Positions 54,473 through 64,000 of a DNA stretch of 64,000 nt are shown piece by piece (the first letter of the stretch is position 1; each line of letters starts with the position of its first letter). Made by a program: the position numbers and the translations under genes. Below the pieces are notes generated by a model that saw nothing but the letters and a program-made list of their open reading frames with translations, had not been told where the DNA came from and did not search any database. This DNA comes from Azospirillum sp. B4 (GTDB taxonomy: Bacteria > Pseudomonadota > Alphaproteobacteria > Azospirillales > Azospirillaceae): NCBI RefSeq assembly GCF_000333275.1, contig NZ_BACU01000452.1:1-64000 (forward strand), in the 5' to 3' direction.

Positions 54473-55425
54473 TTGGGAAACCCCAGGAATTGGATCAGCA
54501 GGGTGTTGGCCGCCAGGACCAGCAGGGCGGTGGGAATCTGCGCCCGGATGACGGCGTTGCGGTCCGGCAGCTCCAGCAGGGCGGCCGGCACGATGTTGAA
54601 ATTGGCCGCCATGGGCGTCATCAGCGTGCCGCAGAAGCCCGACAGCATGCCGATGGCGGAGATGACGGCCGGGTCGCCGCCGAAGCGGCCCACCAGCAGC
54701 GGCAGGGCGATGCCCGAGGTCATGACCGGGAAGGCCGCGAAGGCGTTGCCCATCAGGATGGTCAGCAGCGCCATGCCCCCGGTGTAGGCGCACACCAGGG
54801 GGAAGCGGTGGTCCAGGGTCAGGTACTGGCCCACCAGCAAGGCCACGGCGTCGCCCACCTTGGCCAGCGCGAAGATGCCGCCCAGCGCCGCCAGCACCTG
54901 CGGCAGAATGGCGGCCCAGCCCACCAGTTCCACCAGGCGCCGCGCGTCGCGCAGCGGCATGCCCGGCCGCTGCCGGGTGAGGACCACGGTGGCCACCACC
55001 CCGGCGACGATGCCCAGCGCCAGCCAGATCAGCGTGCCCTGCCTGGGATCCACCAGCGGCTGGCCGTTCCAGGTGAGGTTCGGCCCCCAGATGGTGCCCA
55101 GCAGCGCCACCAACGGCGGCAGGAACAGCAGGGGGAACAGCCAATAGCCCCAGCGACGGGCCTGTTCCTGCCGCGCCTCCAGGGGCGCGCAGGCCTCCGT
55201 CCCCCGGCCCATCAGGCCGAAGCCGCCCAGTGCCGCCAGGGCCAGCAGCAGGACGCCGTTGCCCAGGTCGCCAAGATAATCGCCGGCCAGGAAGCTGAGC
55301 GCCAGCAGGGCCCAGAACAGGCCGGCGCCCAGGCGCCGGGGGTTGCCGACGTCACGGGCCGCGCGCCAGGCGATGGCGGCGAACATCAGGCCGGCCAGGT
55401 CATAGGCGACGCCGATACCGATCAT
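54469..55425 (-). CDS. DUF979 permease-like membrane protein
   Basis: 318 residues with about nine helices. It carries DUF979 phrases ([28 protein letters not shown] in parts, [26 protein letters not shown] in parts). Always found next to DUF969 in the genomes I know of, it probably forms one half of a transporter. Starts at ATG 55425 overlapping the DUF969 stop (ATGA). Confidence 0.85.
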   Translation of the reverse strand: MIGIGVAYDLAGLMFAAIAWRAARDVGNPRRLGAGLFWALLALSFLAGDYLGDLGNGVLLLALAALGGFGLMGRGTEACAPLEARQEQARRWGYWLFPLLFLPPLVALLGTIWGPNLTWNGQPLVDPRQGTLIWLALGIVAGVVATVVLTRQRPGMPLRDARRLVELVGWAAILPQVLAALGGIFALAKVGDAVALLVGQYLTLDHRFPLVCAYTGGMALLTILMGNAFAAFPVMTSGIALPLLVGRFGGDPAVISAIGMLSGFCGTLMTPMAANFNIVPAALLELPDRNAVIRAQIPTALLVLAANTLLIQFLGFPK

Positions 55426-56090
55426 GGCGTCCCCGCCTTCAGGCGACGGTCGAGCAGCAGCAGGCGGCCGCCATGCACCACCACCGCCACGATGGCGGTG
55501 GGGATGGCCCAGACGGACACATCCAGCGGGCTGACCTCGATGCCGTTGGCGGCCAGGTAGCCCTTGATCAGGATGACGGAACCGATGGCGACGAAAATGT
55601 CCTCGCTGAAGAACAGGGCGATGTTCTCGGCCGCCGCCGCGTGGGCGCGGACCAGGGCGCGTTCCGGCGGCGCCAGGGCGCGGCCCAGATTTTCCGCCGC
55701 CACCGCCTCGCCCATGGGGGCCAGCACGGGGCGCACCATCTGGGCGTGGCCGCTGAGATCCTTGGCCCCCAGGGCCGCCAGCACCTGGCGGAGAACGAAG
55801 AACACCAGGTAGGTGCGGCCCACCGTGGCGGCCTTCAGCCCACCGATCAGGCGCTGGGCCTGCACCTGGATGCCCAGCCGCTCCAGCAGGCCGATCAGCG
55901 GCAGGAACAGGTAGACCAGGCAGATGTAGCGGTTGGCGTTGAACAGCCGGCCGAAGGCGGCCGTGATCTCCACCACGCCCATGCCGGCGGCCAGGCCCGT
56001 GCCATAGGCAGCCGCCACCGCCACCAGCAGCGGGTTCAGACGGACGGCGAAGCCGGCGGCGACGATGGCGATGCCGACCAGGCTGAGCAT
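55422..56090 (-). CDS. DUF969 permease-like membrane protein
   Basis: 222 residues, about six helices. DUF969 features include [21 protein letters not shown] in parts and [21 protein letters not shown] in parts. It starts at ATG 56090, sharing one base with the 5-oxoprolinase stop (TGATG). Together with DUF979 it is the obvious candidate for 5-oxoproline (pyroglutamate) transport, based on context only. Confidence 0.85.
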   Translation of the reverse strand: MLSLVGIAIVAAGFAVRLNPLLVAVAAAYGTGLAAGMGVVEITAAFGRLFNANRYICLVYLFLPLIGLLERLGIQVQAQRLIGGLKAATVGRTYLVFFVLRQVLAALGAKDLSGHAQMVRPVLAPMGEAVAAENLGRALAPPERALVRAHAAAAENIALFFSEDIFVAIGSVILIKGYLAANGIEVSPLDVSVWAIPTAIVAVVVHGGRLLLLDRRLKAGTP

Positions 56091-59000
56091 CAGGCGTCGC
56101 CCTCGCCCAGGGGGCCATATCCCCCGCCGCCGGGCGTCTTCACCAGGATGGCGTCGCCCGGGTTCATGGCCACGGTGTCGGTGGCGGCCAGCACCTGGAC
56201 CGTGCCGTCGGCGCGGTGCACCTCCGTCACGCCGGGCGCGCCGGGATCGCCACCCCGCAGGCCGAAGGGCGGCACGCGGCGCCGGTTGGACAGGATGGCG
56301 GCGGTCATGGGGGCGCGGAAGCGGATCAGCCGTTCCACCCCGTCCCCGCCCCGGTGGCGCCCGGCCCCGCCGGAGCCACGGCGGATGCCGAAGCGCTCCA
56401 CCAACACGGGGTAGCGCACCTCCATCACCTCGGGATCGGTCAGGCGGCTGTTGGTCATGTGCGTCTGCACGGCACTGGTGCCGTCGAAGTACGCCCCCGC
56501 GCCGGAACCGCCGCAGATGGTCTCGTAATACTGGCGGGCGTCGTCGCCGAAGGTGAAGTTGTTCATGGTGCCCTGGGCGCCGGCCATGACACCCAGGGCG
56601 CCGTAAAGCGCGTCCACCACCACCTGGCTGGTCTCCACATTCCCGGCCACCACCGCCGCCGGATAGGCGGGGTTCAACAGGCAACCGGCCGGCACCTTCA
56701 GCGCGATGGGCTTCAGGCACCCCTCGTTCATCGGAATCTCGTCATCCACCAGGGTGCGGAAGACGTAGAGCACGGCGGCGCGGCAGACCGACAGCGGCGC
56801 GTTGAAGTTGGTTTCCAGCTGGGCGCTGGTGCCGGTGAAGTCCACCAGGGCCTGGCGGGCGTCGCGGTCCACGGTCACGGCCACCTGCACGACGGCGCCG
56901 TTGTCCATCTCATACCGGAAGGTGCCATCCTTCAGCACGTCGATGACGCGGCGCACCGCCTCCTCGGCGTTGTCCTGCATGTGGGCCATGTAGGCCTCGA
57001 CCACGTCGCGGCCGAACTGCGCCACCATGGCGGCCATCTCCTCCGCCCCCTTGGCGCAGGCGGCCACCTGGGCGCGCAGGTCGCCGATGTTCTGGTCGGG
57101 GTTGCGCGCCGGGTAACGCCCGCCGGCCAGCAGGGCCCGCGTCTCCTCCTCCAGGAACCGTCCGCCCTCCACCAGCAGGAAGTTGTCGATCAGCACGCCC
57201 TCGTCTTCCACGGTGCGGCTGTTGGGCGGCATGGAACCGGGGGTGATGCCACCAATGTCCCCCTGGTGGCCACGCGCGGCGACGAAGACCAGCAGGCTGC
57301 CGTCGGCATCGAACACCGGCATGACCACGGTGACGTCCGGCAGGTGGGTGCCACCATTATAGGGCGCGTTCAGCATGTAGACGTCGCCGGGCCGCATGCC
57401 CCGGCCGTCCTGGGACCGCGCCTCGACGATGGCGCGCACGCTGTCGCCCATGGAGCCCAGGTGCACCGGCATGTGGGGCGCATTGGCGATCAGCCCGCCC
57501 TTGCGGTCGAACAGGGCGCAGGAGAAGTCCAGCCGTTCCTTGATGTTGACCGAATAGGCGGTGTTCTGCAGGGCGTAGCCCATCTGCTCCGCCACCGCCA
57601 TGAACAGGTTGTTGAACACCTCCAGCATCACCGGGTCCACGGTGGTGCCAATGGCGGTGCGGGGCGTCAGGGCCACCACCCGTTCCAGGATCAGGTTGGC
57701 ATGGCCGTCCACCCGGGCGCGCCAGCCGGGCTCGATCACCGTGGTGGCGGTGGCCTCGCGGATCAGGGCGGGGCCATCCACCTCATGCCCCGGCGCCAGG
57801 TGGGCGCGGTCGTAGACGGGCGTGTCGGCGGCCCGGCCCGCCATATGGGTTTCCACCCGCGCCAGGGGCGCCAGGTCGCCGCCGGGGGCCGCATCGGCGA
57901 TGACGCCACGGCCCCGGCCAGGGTGGCCGATGGCTTCAGCGGCCAGGGCCTCCACCACCACGGTCTTGCCCGGTGCCGTGAAGCCGAAACGGCGCTGATG
58001 CGCCCCGGCGAAAGCGTCCGCCAACGCCCGGGCATCGCCGAACGGCACGGTCAGGCTGGTGTCGGTGCCGGCGTATTTCAGGCGGGCGGTCAGCTCGACC
58101 CCCACATCCGCCAGGAGCACCTCCTGCGCCGCCAGCGCCGCCTTGGCTTCAGCCGCCAGGGCCTGGGCCGGGGTGGCAAGGTCCAGGCCGGGCGACAGCG
58201 GCTGTTCCACGGTGCCGTCGCGGATGACGCGCAGGTCGGCCAGGCCCATGCCATAGGCCGACAGCACGCCGGCGAAGGGGTGGATCATCACCCGTTTCAT
58301 GCCCAGCGCGTCGGCCACCAGGCAGGCATGCTGGCCACCCGCCCCGCCGAAGCAGGCCAGCGTGTAGCGCGCCACGTCATAGCCGCGCTGGACGGAGATT
58401 TCCTTGATGGCCTTGGCCATCTTCTCCACCGCGATGGTGATGAAGCCCTCGGCCAGCTGGCGCGGCGACCGCTCCTCCCCCGTCGCGGCCTTGACCTCGG
58501 CGGCCAGCGTCTGGAAGCGCGCCTCGACGGCGGCCAGGTCCAGGGGCTGGTCACCGTTGGGGCCGAAGACATGGGGGAAGAAGGCCGGCTGGATCTTGCC
58601 CAGCATCAGGTTGCAGTCAGTGACCGCCAAGGGCCCGCCCCGGCGATAGCAGACGGGGCCAGGCACGGCGCCGGCCGATTCCGGGCCGACGCGGAAGCGG
58701 GACCCGTCGAAGGAGCAGACGCTGCCGCCGCCGGCCGCGACGGTGTGGATGTTCATCATGGGGGCGCACAGGCGCACGCCGGCCACCATGGTCTCATACG
58801 TGCGCTCGTAGGTGCCGGCGTAGTGCGACACGTCGGTGGAGGTGCCACCCATGTCGAAGCCGATGACCCGGTCGAACCCGGCCTCCACCGCCGTGCTGAC
58901 CATGCCGACGATGCCGCCGGCCGGGCCGGACAGCACGGCGTCGCGCCCCTGGAACACCCGCGCGTCCACCAGCCCGCCGTTGGACTGCATGAACAACAGG

Positions 59001-59728
59001 CGGGCATCCCCGTCATTGTCCCTCAGCGCCCCGGACACCTGGTCGACATAGCGGCGCAGCACCGGCGACAGATAGGCGTCCACCACCGTGGTGTCGCCCC
59101 GGCGCACCAGCTTGATCAGGCGGCTGGTCTCATGGCTGACCGACACCTGGGTGTAGCCGATGTCGCGCGCGATGGCGGCCACCCGCCGCTCATGGTCATC
59201 GAAGCGGTAGCCGTGCATCAGCACGATGGCGACCGCGCGGAAGCCGGCGTCGAAGGCGGCTTGAAGGTCGTGGCGGGCCGCGTCCTCATCCAGGGGCGTC
59301 AGCACGGCGCCATCCGCGTCCACGCGTTCCGCCACCTCCACCACCCGGGTGTAGAGGGCGTCGGCCAGGCGGATGTGGCGGTCGAACAGGCGGGGCCGCG
59401 CCTGATAGCCGATGCGCAACGCGTCGGCATGGCCCCGGGTGATGGCCAGCACCAGCGGTTCGCCCTTGCGCTCCAGCAGCGCGTTGGTGGCGACGGTGGT
59501 GCCGATCTTCACGGCGTCGATGCGCGCGGGGAAACCGGCGTGGTCGGCCAGCAGGGCGTGGATGCCGGCCACGGCGGCATCGGCATACTGTTCCGGGTTT
59601 TCCGACAGCAGCTTGGCGGTCAGCAGCCGCCCATCCGGCCGGCGGGCCACCACGTCGGTGAAGGTGCCGCCGCGATCAACCCAGAACTCCCAGCCGGATC
59701 CATCGGTTTCCGGATGCACTGCCGCCAT
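56090..59728 (-). CDS. ATP-dependent 5-oxoprolinase, fused HyuA-HyuB type
   Basis: 1212 residues. Residues 1 to about 690 are hydantoinase-A like with ASKHA ATP motifs ([38 protein letters not shown]). From about 700 the protein is hydantoinase-B like ([22 protein letters not shown] in parts, [13 protein letters not shown]). The full fused layout is that of OPLAH-type 5-oxoprolinase, which opens 5-oxo-L-proline to glutamate using ATP. It leads the operon and its stop couples to DUF969. An acetone-carboxylase- or hydantoinase-like substrate is less likely given length and neighbours. Confidence 0.88.
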   Translation of the reverse strand: MAAVHPETDGSGWEFWVDRGGTFTDVVARRPDGRLLTAKLLSENPEQYADAAVAGIHALLADHAGFPARIDAVKIGTTVATNALLERKGEPLVLAITRGHADALRIGYQARPRLFDRHIRLADALYTRVVEVAERVDADGAVLTPLDEDAARHDLQAAFDAGFRAVAIVLMHGYRFDDHERRVAAIARDIGYTQVSVSHETSRLIKLVRRGDTTVVDAYLSPVLRRYVDQVSGALRDNDGDARLLFMQSNGGLVDARVFQGRDAVLSGPAGGIVGMVSTAVEAGFDRVIGFDMGGTSTDVSHYAGTYERTYETMVAGVRLCAPMMNIHTVAAGGGSVCSFDGSRFRVGPESAGAVPGPVCYRRGGPLAVTDCNLMLGKIQPAFFPHVFGPNGDQPLDLAAVEARFQTLAAEVKAATGEERSPRQLAEGFITIAVEKMAKAIKEISVQRGYDVARYTLACFGGAGGQHACLVADALGMKRVMIHPFAGVLSAYGMGLADLRVIRDGTVEQPLSPGLDLATPAQALAAEAKAALAAQEVLLADVGVELTARLKYAGTDTSLTVPFGDARALADAFAGAHQRRFGFTAPGKTVVVEALAAEAIGHPGRGRGVIADAAPGGDLAPLARVETHMAGRAADTPVYDRAHLAPGHEVDGPALIREATATTVIEPGWRARVDGHANLILERVVALTPRTAIGTTVDPVMLEVFNNLFMAVAEQMGYALQNTAYSVNIKERLDFSCALFDRKGGLIANAPHMPVHLGSMGDSVRAIVEARSQDGRGMRPGDVYMLNAPYNGGTHLPDVTVVMPVFDADGSLLVFVAARGHQGDIGGITPGSMPPNSRTVEDEGVLIDNFLLVEGGRFLEEETRALLAGGRYPARNPDQNIGDLRAQVAACAKGAEEMAAMVAQFGRDVVEAYMAHMQDNAEEAVRRVIDVLKDGTFRYEMDNGAVVQVAVTVDRDARQALVDFTGTSAQLETNFNAPLSVCRAAVLYVFRTLVDDEIPMNEGCLKPIALKVPAGCLLNPAYPAAVVAGNVETSQVVVDALYGALGVMAGAQGTMNNFTFGDDARQYYETICGGSGAGAYFDGTSAVQTHMTNSRLTDPEVMEVRYPVLVERFGIRRGSGGAGRHRGGDGVERLIRFRAPMTAAILSNRRRVPPFGLRGGDPGAPGVTEVHRADGTVQVLAATDTVAMNPGDAILVKTPGGGGYGPLGEGDA

Positions 59729-59897
59729 GTCCCGTCTTTCTTGAGAACGCCGCTGCCTGACGGGCCATACCCTACCCTTAGCACCTGTTCCGGACCAAGG
59801 TGGGATCGTTAGTGAAAATGACCGAAAGACCCCGCCCGTCGTTCCGAATGTTCTGTGAACGGCGGCGGGAACGGAATTCCCTGCTCCACGCTGGGGC

Positions 59898-60488
59898 TCA
59901 CTTCGCCCGCTGCGCCTTCTTGAACACGCTGGGCGTGCCCACGTACAGCAGCACCGCCTCCTGGTCCGTGCGGTTTTCCACCGTGTGCTTCATGCGGGCG
60001 TCGAAGTGCATGCTGTCGCCAGCCTTCAGCGTGGTGCGGGTGTTGCCGGCGGTGGCGTACAGTTCCCCCGACAGGACGTAGCGGAAGTGCTCGCCATTGC
60101 GGGTGTCCACCGGGAAGACGTGGCCCGGCGGGATTCTCATCAGAATGATGTCCAGCTTCCGGTCATCCAGGTCGGACGCGAGGTCGATGTACTGGACGGG
60201 GCTGTCCACCTCGATCACGTTGGGCTTGGCCGCGCGGTGGACGATGGTGCCGGTGTTGGGCACCTGCATGAAGAAGGAGATGTCGACCTCCAGCGCCTCC
60301 GCCAGGGCCAGCAGCGACACCAGCGACGGAACGCTGAGGTTGCGCTCGGCCTGGCTGATGAATGGCGCCGACAGGCCGGAGCGGTCGGCCAGCTGCTGCA
60401 GCGTCAGGCCCATGTCCTTGCGACGCTTGCGGATTTGCTCCCCAATGGGCATTGACGGCTTCTTCGCCCGGGTACTCAAAATCTGCAT
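59898..60488 (-). CDS. XRE-cupin transcriptional regulator
   Basis: 196 residues. HTH_3 domain (about 14-68; LTLQQLADRSGLSAPFISQAERN) followed by a cupin (about 110-185; GEHFRYVLSGELYATAG and KAGDSMHFDARMKHTVEN). ATG 60488 has GAGG 7 nt upstream; a longer frame to 60611 is not typical. It lies 169 bp upstream of the 5-oxoprolinase gene in the same direction and is the natural regulator of that operon, sensing a small carboxylate or amino acid through the cupin. Confidence 0.88.
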   Translation of the reverse strand: MQILSTRAKKPSMPIGEQIRKRRKDMGLTLQQLADRSGLSAPFISQAERNLSVPSLVSLLALAEALEVDISFFMQVPNTGTIVHRAAKPNVIEVDSPVQYIDLASDLDDRKLDIILMRIPPGHVFPVDTRNGEHFRYVLSGELYATAGNTRTTLKAGDSMHFDARMKHTVENRTDQEAVLLYVGTPSVFKKAQRAK

Positions 60489-60638
60489 AGGGAAACCTCG
60501 ACCTTCCTCTATGGACGGACCCAGGCCCCCCTGGCCGCCCCCAACCCCTCCTGATACGCTTAGGCCCCATCCCGGAACCATCACCTGGTCCCGGCCCTGT
60601 TTTTTACCCATCCGTGACCCTGGGCGGACCGCCCACCG

Positions 60639-60667
60639 CTCAAAAATTTTGAGCCAAAATTTTTGGC
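60639..60667. promoter_or_regulatory. Two adjoining AAAA/TTTT palindromes, operators of the XRE-cupin gene
   Basis: CTCAAAAATTTTGAG (60639-60653) and GCCAAAATTTTTGGC (60653-60667) each have 7-bp perfect arms around one base and share a G. A weaker relative, CTCAAGAATTTAG, follows at 60669-60681. They sit between the proposed promoter and the regulator's ATG, consistent with autorepression by a dimer pair. Confidence 0.7.
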
Positions 60668-60688
60668 CCTCAAGAATTTAGCGTTGCC

Positions 60689-60716
60689 ACCATAGGATAA
60701 TTTTGTTCCCTGTCCA
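60689..60716 (-). promoter_or_regulatory. Promoter of the XRE-cupin gene
   Basis: On the minus strand TGGACA (60716-60711) and TATGGT (60694-60689), 16-bp spacing. Transcription would begin near 60682, just before the palindromes at 60667-60639. Confidence 0.5.
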
Positions 60717-60733
60717 GTACCGGAACCCGGTAC
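60717..60733. promoter_or_regulatory. 17-bp palindrome upstream of the -35 box
   Basis: GTACCGGAACCCGGTAC: perfect 7-bp arms around AAC, directly upstream of the proposed -35 hexamer. It could be a second, activator-type site. Confidence 0.6.
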
Positions 60734-60777
60734 CTGCATTGCGCATAAGTCCTTCATTCGGGACATTTTATTACAGA

Positions 60778-60806
60778 GCCCCCCGGCCCGCGCGGGGCCG
60801 GGGGGC
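60778..60806 (-). terminator. GC-rich terminator-like stem after the M61 gene
   Basis: A perfect 12-bp stem (60778-60789 with 60795-60806, loop GCGCG), 10 bp beyond the M61 stop. On the minus strand it is followed by an AT-rich stretch (TCTGTAATAAAA) rather than a clean T-run. Confidence 0.65.
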
Positions 60807-60815
60807 ACCGTTCCA

Positions 60816-62789
60816 TCAGCTACGCGGGGCCAGCAGATCGTCCAGCCGCGCCGGCGCGCCCTCCACCCGCTCCAGGTGCGGGTAGCGCAGGCCGTCGTGA
60901 TAGTCGATACGCAGGGTGCGGTAGCGGTCGCCGTTCTTCACGATCAACTCCACCGCCGGGCCCTGGCCCTTGGCCGCCGTCACCGCCGCCTTCATACGCT
61001 CAGCGTCGTAGGCGACCTCGTTGACCGCCACCACCGTGGTGCCCACGGTCAGGCCCGCCTTGAAGGCCGGGCCGTTCCACTGCACGGTCGTCAGCACTCC
61101 GCCCTTGTCCAACGCCAGGCCCAGGGAATAGGTCAGGTTCAGGGAACCCGGCGCCTCATTGGCGCGGCTGGCCTCGGACAGGGGCTGATCGGTATAGACC
61201 AGCTTGTAGCCGCCGCGGGTCAGGCCATCCAGCGGGGCGGACTGGTGGGTGTCCAGGCGCGTGCGCAGGAAGGTGGCCCAGTCGTAGGGCTCCACCTGGT
61301 TCAGCGTCTTGACCACATCGTCAAAGGTGTAGGTCGCCGGCACGTAGCTGCCGTCGTTGATGCCGAAGAAGGCCTTGGCGAAATCATCCAGCGAGCGCTT
61401 GCCGCCCGACCGCTCGCGGATCAGGCTGTCGGCATCCAGCCACACCAGCTGGCCCTCGATGTAATAGTCCTCGGCCCGCTGCCAGCTGACCCAAGGTGCT
61501 GGGCGGCGCATGGCGACGATGGGGCCGTTGGTGGTGTCTTCCAGGTCGCGCCAGGCGCGGCCGACGCGGTTTTCCAAGGTGGCGGCCACGCCGGCCAGAT
61601 TGTCCAGGGCCTGCTGCTTGGTGGTCAGGCCGGACCGCGCGGCCAGCACCCAGCCCCAGAACTGCGTCTGGCCCTCGTACACCCACAGGCCGCTGTCACG
61701 CATGGGCACGTTGAAGTTGGGCGTCCACAGGTCCGCCGGGCGGCGGTACTTGCCGTTCCAGGAATGGGTGTATTCGTGGGACAGCAGCTCATGCCCCGCC
61801 GACTTGTTCCAGTCGGTGAAGTAGTTGGGCGTGGTGCCGTTCTCGCTGGAACGGTGATGCTCCAGACCGATGTGGCCCAGCTTGTCGCTGAGGGCCAGCA
61901 ACATCTCATAATGGTCGTAATGGCGGGCGCCGAACAGCTTGTCCGCCTGGACCACCAGGGCACGGTGGAAGGCGATCTGGTCGGGCGTGGCCTCCAGCAG
62001 TTCCGGCCGGTCGGCGACGATGTTCAGGTGCATGGGCGAGCGTCCGCCCGGATCCAGGTCCAGCCGGCGGAAGTAGCGGCCGGCGAACATGGGGCTGTCC
62101 ACCAGGGTTTCGAACGGCACCGGCTTGAAGGTGGTGACACCGTCCTTGCCCGCCTCCTTCGCCACGTCCAAGGCCGTGCCGAAGCCCCAGCCATCGGGCA
62201 GCTTCACGCTGGCCTCCACCGGAATGCGCCGGGTGAAATAGCCGGCGGGGTACAGGGCGACGGCGTTCCACTGCACGTTCGCCATGTCCGGCGTCATGAC
62301 GACGCGGCCCTGGTTGTCCGCCGTGGGGGAGACGAACTGGAATTCCAGCTCCAGCGCCGTGGCGCCCTTGGGCACATCGACATGAAAGCCGTAGACCTCC
62401 ACCGGGTCGCGCTGCCATTCCACCCGCTGGCCATCGGCGGCACCGCCCTTGGCGTGGATGATCAGGCCGGCCAGCTTGTCGATGGCGCCGGTGGGGGAGT
62501 GGTTGCCGGGCAGCCACTTGGGATACAGCAGGGTCAGCGGCCCGGCGCCCTTCACCGGCACCGTCTCCTTCACCCAGAAAATCCGCCGCTCGGTATCCGT
62601 GGCGTCGACCTGCAGCCGCAGGGTACCGGGATAGGCCACGTCCTGCGGCTCGGGGATGGGGGCCGCGGCGGGATAGGGCTGCGGCGGAACCTCATCGGCG
62701 CCCGCCGACAGCGGGGCCACCAGGGCGGTACCGGCCGCCAGCACGGCGGCCAGGGACAGGACGGCAGACTTCACAGACTTGAACCCCAT
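60816..62789 (-). CDS. M61-family metallopeptidase with PDZ domain, exported
   Basis: 657 residues. Signal peptide 1-31. An N-terminal beta domain, the catalytic thermolysin-like domain with HEYTHSWN near 340 (HExxH), and a C-terminal PDZ (about 560-640; LGLALDKGGVLTTVQWNGPAFKAGL in parts). M61 enzymes are glycyl aminopeptidases that release N-terminal Gly or Ala. Monocistronic. The 187 bp upstream is AT-rich and should hold its promoter. Confidence 0.92.
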   Translation of the reverse strand: MGFKSVKSAVLSLAAVLAAGTALVAPLSAGADEVPPQPYPAAAPIPEPQDVAYPGTLRLQVDATDTERRIFWVKETVPVKGAGPLTLLYPKWLPGNHSPTGAIDKLAGLIIHAKGGAADGQRVEWQRDPVEVYGFHVDVPKGATALELEFQFVSPTADNQGRVVMTPDMANVQWNAVALYPAGYFTRRIPVEASVKLPDGWGFGTALDVAKEAGKDGVTTFKPVPFETLVDSPMFAGRYFRRLDLDPGGRSPMHLNIVADRPELLEATPDQIAFHRALVVQADKLFGARHYDHYEMLLALSDKLGHIGLEHHRSSENGTTPNYFTDWNKSAGHELLSHEYTHSWNGKYRRPADLWTPNFNVPMRDSGLWVYEGQTQFWGWVLAARSGLTTKQQALDNLAGVAATLENRVGRAWRDLEDTTNGPIVAMRRPAPWVSWQRAEDYYIEGQLVWLDADSLIRERSGGKRSLDDFAKAFFGINDGSYVPATYTFDDVVKTLNQVEPYDWATFLRTRLDTHQSAPLDGLTRGGYKLVYTDQPLSEASRANEAPGSLNLTYSLGLALDKGGVLTTVQWNGPAFKAGLTVGTTVVAVNEVAYDAERMKAAVTAAKGQGPAVELIVKNGDRYRTLRIDYHDGLRYPHLERVEGAPARLDDLLAPRS

Positions 62790-62976
62790 TGTTGGCCCGC
62801 CCCGCGCGGGCGTGTTGACGCAAACATGTCGATAGGGGCTAATTTTAGCTTAGCCCTTCAATTCATTGTGTAAAAATCTTGCATTGTTTCTTTAATAATT
62901 TGAACGGCGAAATTTTTGATATCGTGCCGCTCTTGGCGCCGCCAGCGCGATCATCGGGCCTTCGCCTGGGGTCCGG

Positions 62977-64000
62977 TCAGTCCAGGATGCCGTCCAGGCT
63001 GACCACCCGGTCCGCGTGGTCCTTGCTGGCCAGGACGATGGGCGTCTCATCCCGCACCCGCTGCTCGAACGTCTCGCGGACCGCGGCATCCGACCAGCCC
63101 CGCCGCCGGTATTCGGCGGTGAAACGGGCCTGGCGCCCCCCTTCCTCCGTGCCGACATACAGGCGGTGGGCGGCCCGGTCCCGCCACTCCGCCTGGGTCA
63201 GCGCCGGCACGCCCTCGACGATCAGGATGTCGTCCGGGCCCAGCGCCACCGCCCCCACGCCCGGATGGCTGGTCTGGGTGACGGGATCATAGCGCGGCGG
63301 GGTGACCGGCGTGCCCCGGACCAGCAGCGCATCCAGGGCCGCCCTCGCAGCCGCGAGATCATAACGGCCCAGCACGCCCGGCTGCCGCCGGTCGCGCGAC
63401 TTGGCCCAGCTGTCCAGGCCGATCACCACGGCGCGCCGGCCCCGCTGGCCCAGGCGCAGGGACAGGCACTGCGCCAGCAGGCTTTTGCCCGACCGCGCCA
63501 GGCCGCCGATCAGGACCGTCTCGCCGGCCTGGATGCCGGCGGCCAGGGAATCGAGATGGGCCGCCAGCCGGGGCCAGACATCCAGGATGAAACGGACACC
63601 GTCCGCCATGTCGTCCACCACCACATGGGGCTGGGCCGGGCACTTGCCGTCACGGCCACCGTGGCCGTCGCGCACCAGGATTCCGCCCATGCCGGCGGCC
63701 CGGGCCAGCCCCATGTCGGTGGAACTGTCGCCAATCATCCAGGACCGGGGCAGGTCGATATTCAGATCCCGGGCGGCGGCCCGGGCCATGCCCGGCCCGG
63801 GCTTGCGGCAATCGCATTCGACCAGCAGCGCCGGCACTCCGCCGGCCAGGGTGGGATCGGGATGGTGGGGGCAGAAGTACAGGCGGTCGACATAGGCGTG
63901 CCCGGCCCCCAGCCGTGTCTCCAGCCGGGCATGGATGGCGTCCAGCGTCTCCAGCGTGACCAGACCCCGGGCCACGGCCGCCTGGTTGGTGACGACCGGG
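62977..64000 (-). CDS. GmhB-like HAD phosphatase fused to a P-loop kinase domain (5' end outside the window)
   Basis: At least 341 codons, open through base 64000. The visible N-terminal part is D,D-heptose-1,7-bisphosphate phosphatase: VVTNQAAVARG at the edge, then YFCPHHPD, CDCRKPGPGM and MIGDSSTDMGLARAAG. The catalytic DxD is beyond the edge. From about residue 147 of the visible part a uridine-kinase-like P-loop follows (GLARSGKS, DSWAKSRD, ILIVEGVPAL, lid RFTAEYRRRGW). The phosphatase would supply heptose 1-phosphate for the hld and hdd genes. The kinase substrate is unknown. Confidence 0.82.
   Translation of the reverse strand, partial: PVVTNQAAVARGLVTLETLDAIHARLETRLGAGHAYVDRLYFCPHHPDPTLAGGVPALLVECDCRKPGPGMARAAARDLNIDLPRSWMIGDSSTDMGLARAAGMGGILVRDGHGGRDGKCPAQPHVVVDDMADGVRFILDVWPRLAAHLDSLAAGIQAGETVLIGGLARSGKSLLAQCLSLRLGQRGRRAVVIGLDSWAKSRDRRQPGVLGRYDLAAARAALDALLVRGTPVTPPRYDPVTQTSHPGVGAVALGPDDILIVEGVPALTQAEWRDRAAHRLYVGTEEGGRQARFTAEYRRRGWSDAAVRETFEQRVRDETPIVLASKDHADRVVSLDGILD

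Noticed and set aside
56216-59812. A 1198-codon open frame on the plus strand opposite 5-oxoprolinase
   Set aside because: It is antisense to a clear full-length enzyme, has a Gly/His/Gln/Arg-rich composition typical of GC-rich shadow frames, and no domain is recognisable.

Overview
This is a GC-rich window with dense, often overlapping genes, frequent GTG and ATGA/TGATG starts, Tat signal peptides, TonB and RND systems and an LPS-type heptose pathway. It looks like a Gram-negative alphaproteobacterial chromosome. Affiliation with the Azospirillaceae/Rhodospirillales is my inference from gene style, not a demonstrated placement. I see no rRNA, tRNA, CRISPR array, transposase or phage gene. 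About 46 protein genes are supported.

Layout. 0-5 kb: a c5-type cytochrome lipoprotein and a Tat-exported FAD sugar-lactone-oxidase-like protein (frameshifted at the left edge) behind a strong palindrome, then a DEDDh exonuclease, a divergent LysR/SDR pair, a TetR regulator and a small membrane protein. 5-12 kb: a TetR regulator divergent from a complete RND tripartite efflux operon, with a perfect 19-bp palindrome between them, then a VOC protein whose ribosome-binding site lies in a hairpin. 12-24 kb: an AT-rich orphan lipoprotein, a DUF885 metallopeptidase-like protein, a second TetR, then a long structured leader followed by a TonB receptor, a GH92 alpha-mannosidase, a PI-PLC-like lipoprotein and an M20 peptidase.

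24-43.6 kb is a surface-glycan region. It opens with two divergent AT-rich polytopic membrane proteins of GT-C-like character. A minus-strand operon follows (rfbF, rfbG, rfbH, a short-chain reductase, GtrA, a GT2 transferase and a YerE-like ThDP enzyme). This gene set should make a CDP-3,6-dideoxy-4-ketohexose and attach a two-carbon branch at C4, i.e. a yersiniose-like branched sugar. Next is a 1538-residue protein fusing a methyltransferase, a long coiled coil containing perfect 108-bp tandem repeats, a GT2 and a GT4-like domain, which resembles a chain-capping polymerase with a built-in length ruler. Divergent from it are hddA-gmhA-hddC for GDP-D-glycero-D-manno-heptose. hldD and hldE (48.9-51.5 kb) and a GmhB-P-loop fusion at the right edge supply the ADP-heptose route, so both heptose nucleotides can be made.

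43.6-47.2 kb is a valine/isobutyrate catabolic operon (mmsB, acyl-CoA dehydrogenase, aldehyde dehydrogenase). At 47.5-47.85 kb there is an operator, a sigma70-like promoter, a long-range RNA helix and a textbook terminator with no convincing ORF: a candidate noncoding RNA. 51.6-60.5 kb holds an EamA permease, a homocysteine S-methyltransferase-like protein, DUF2891, the DUF979/DUF969 permease pair and a full-length single-chain 5-oxoprolinase, mostly translationally coupled, behind a cupin-XRE regulator with multiple palindromic operators. The window ends with an M61 peptidase and the partial GmhB-P-loop fusion.
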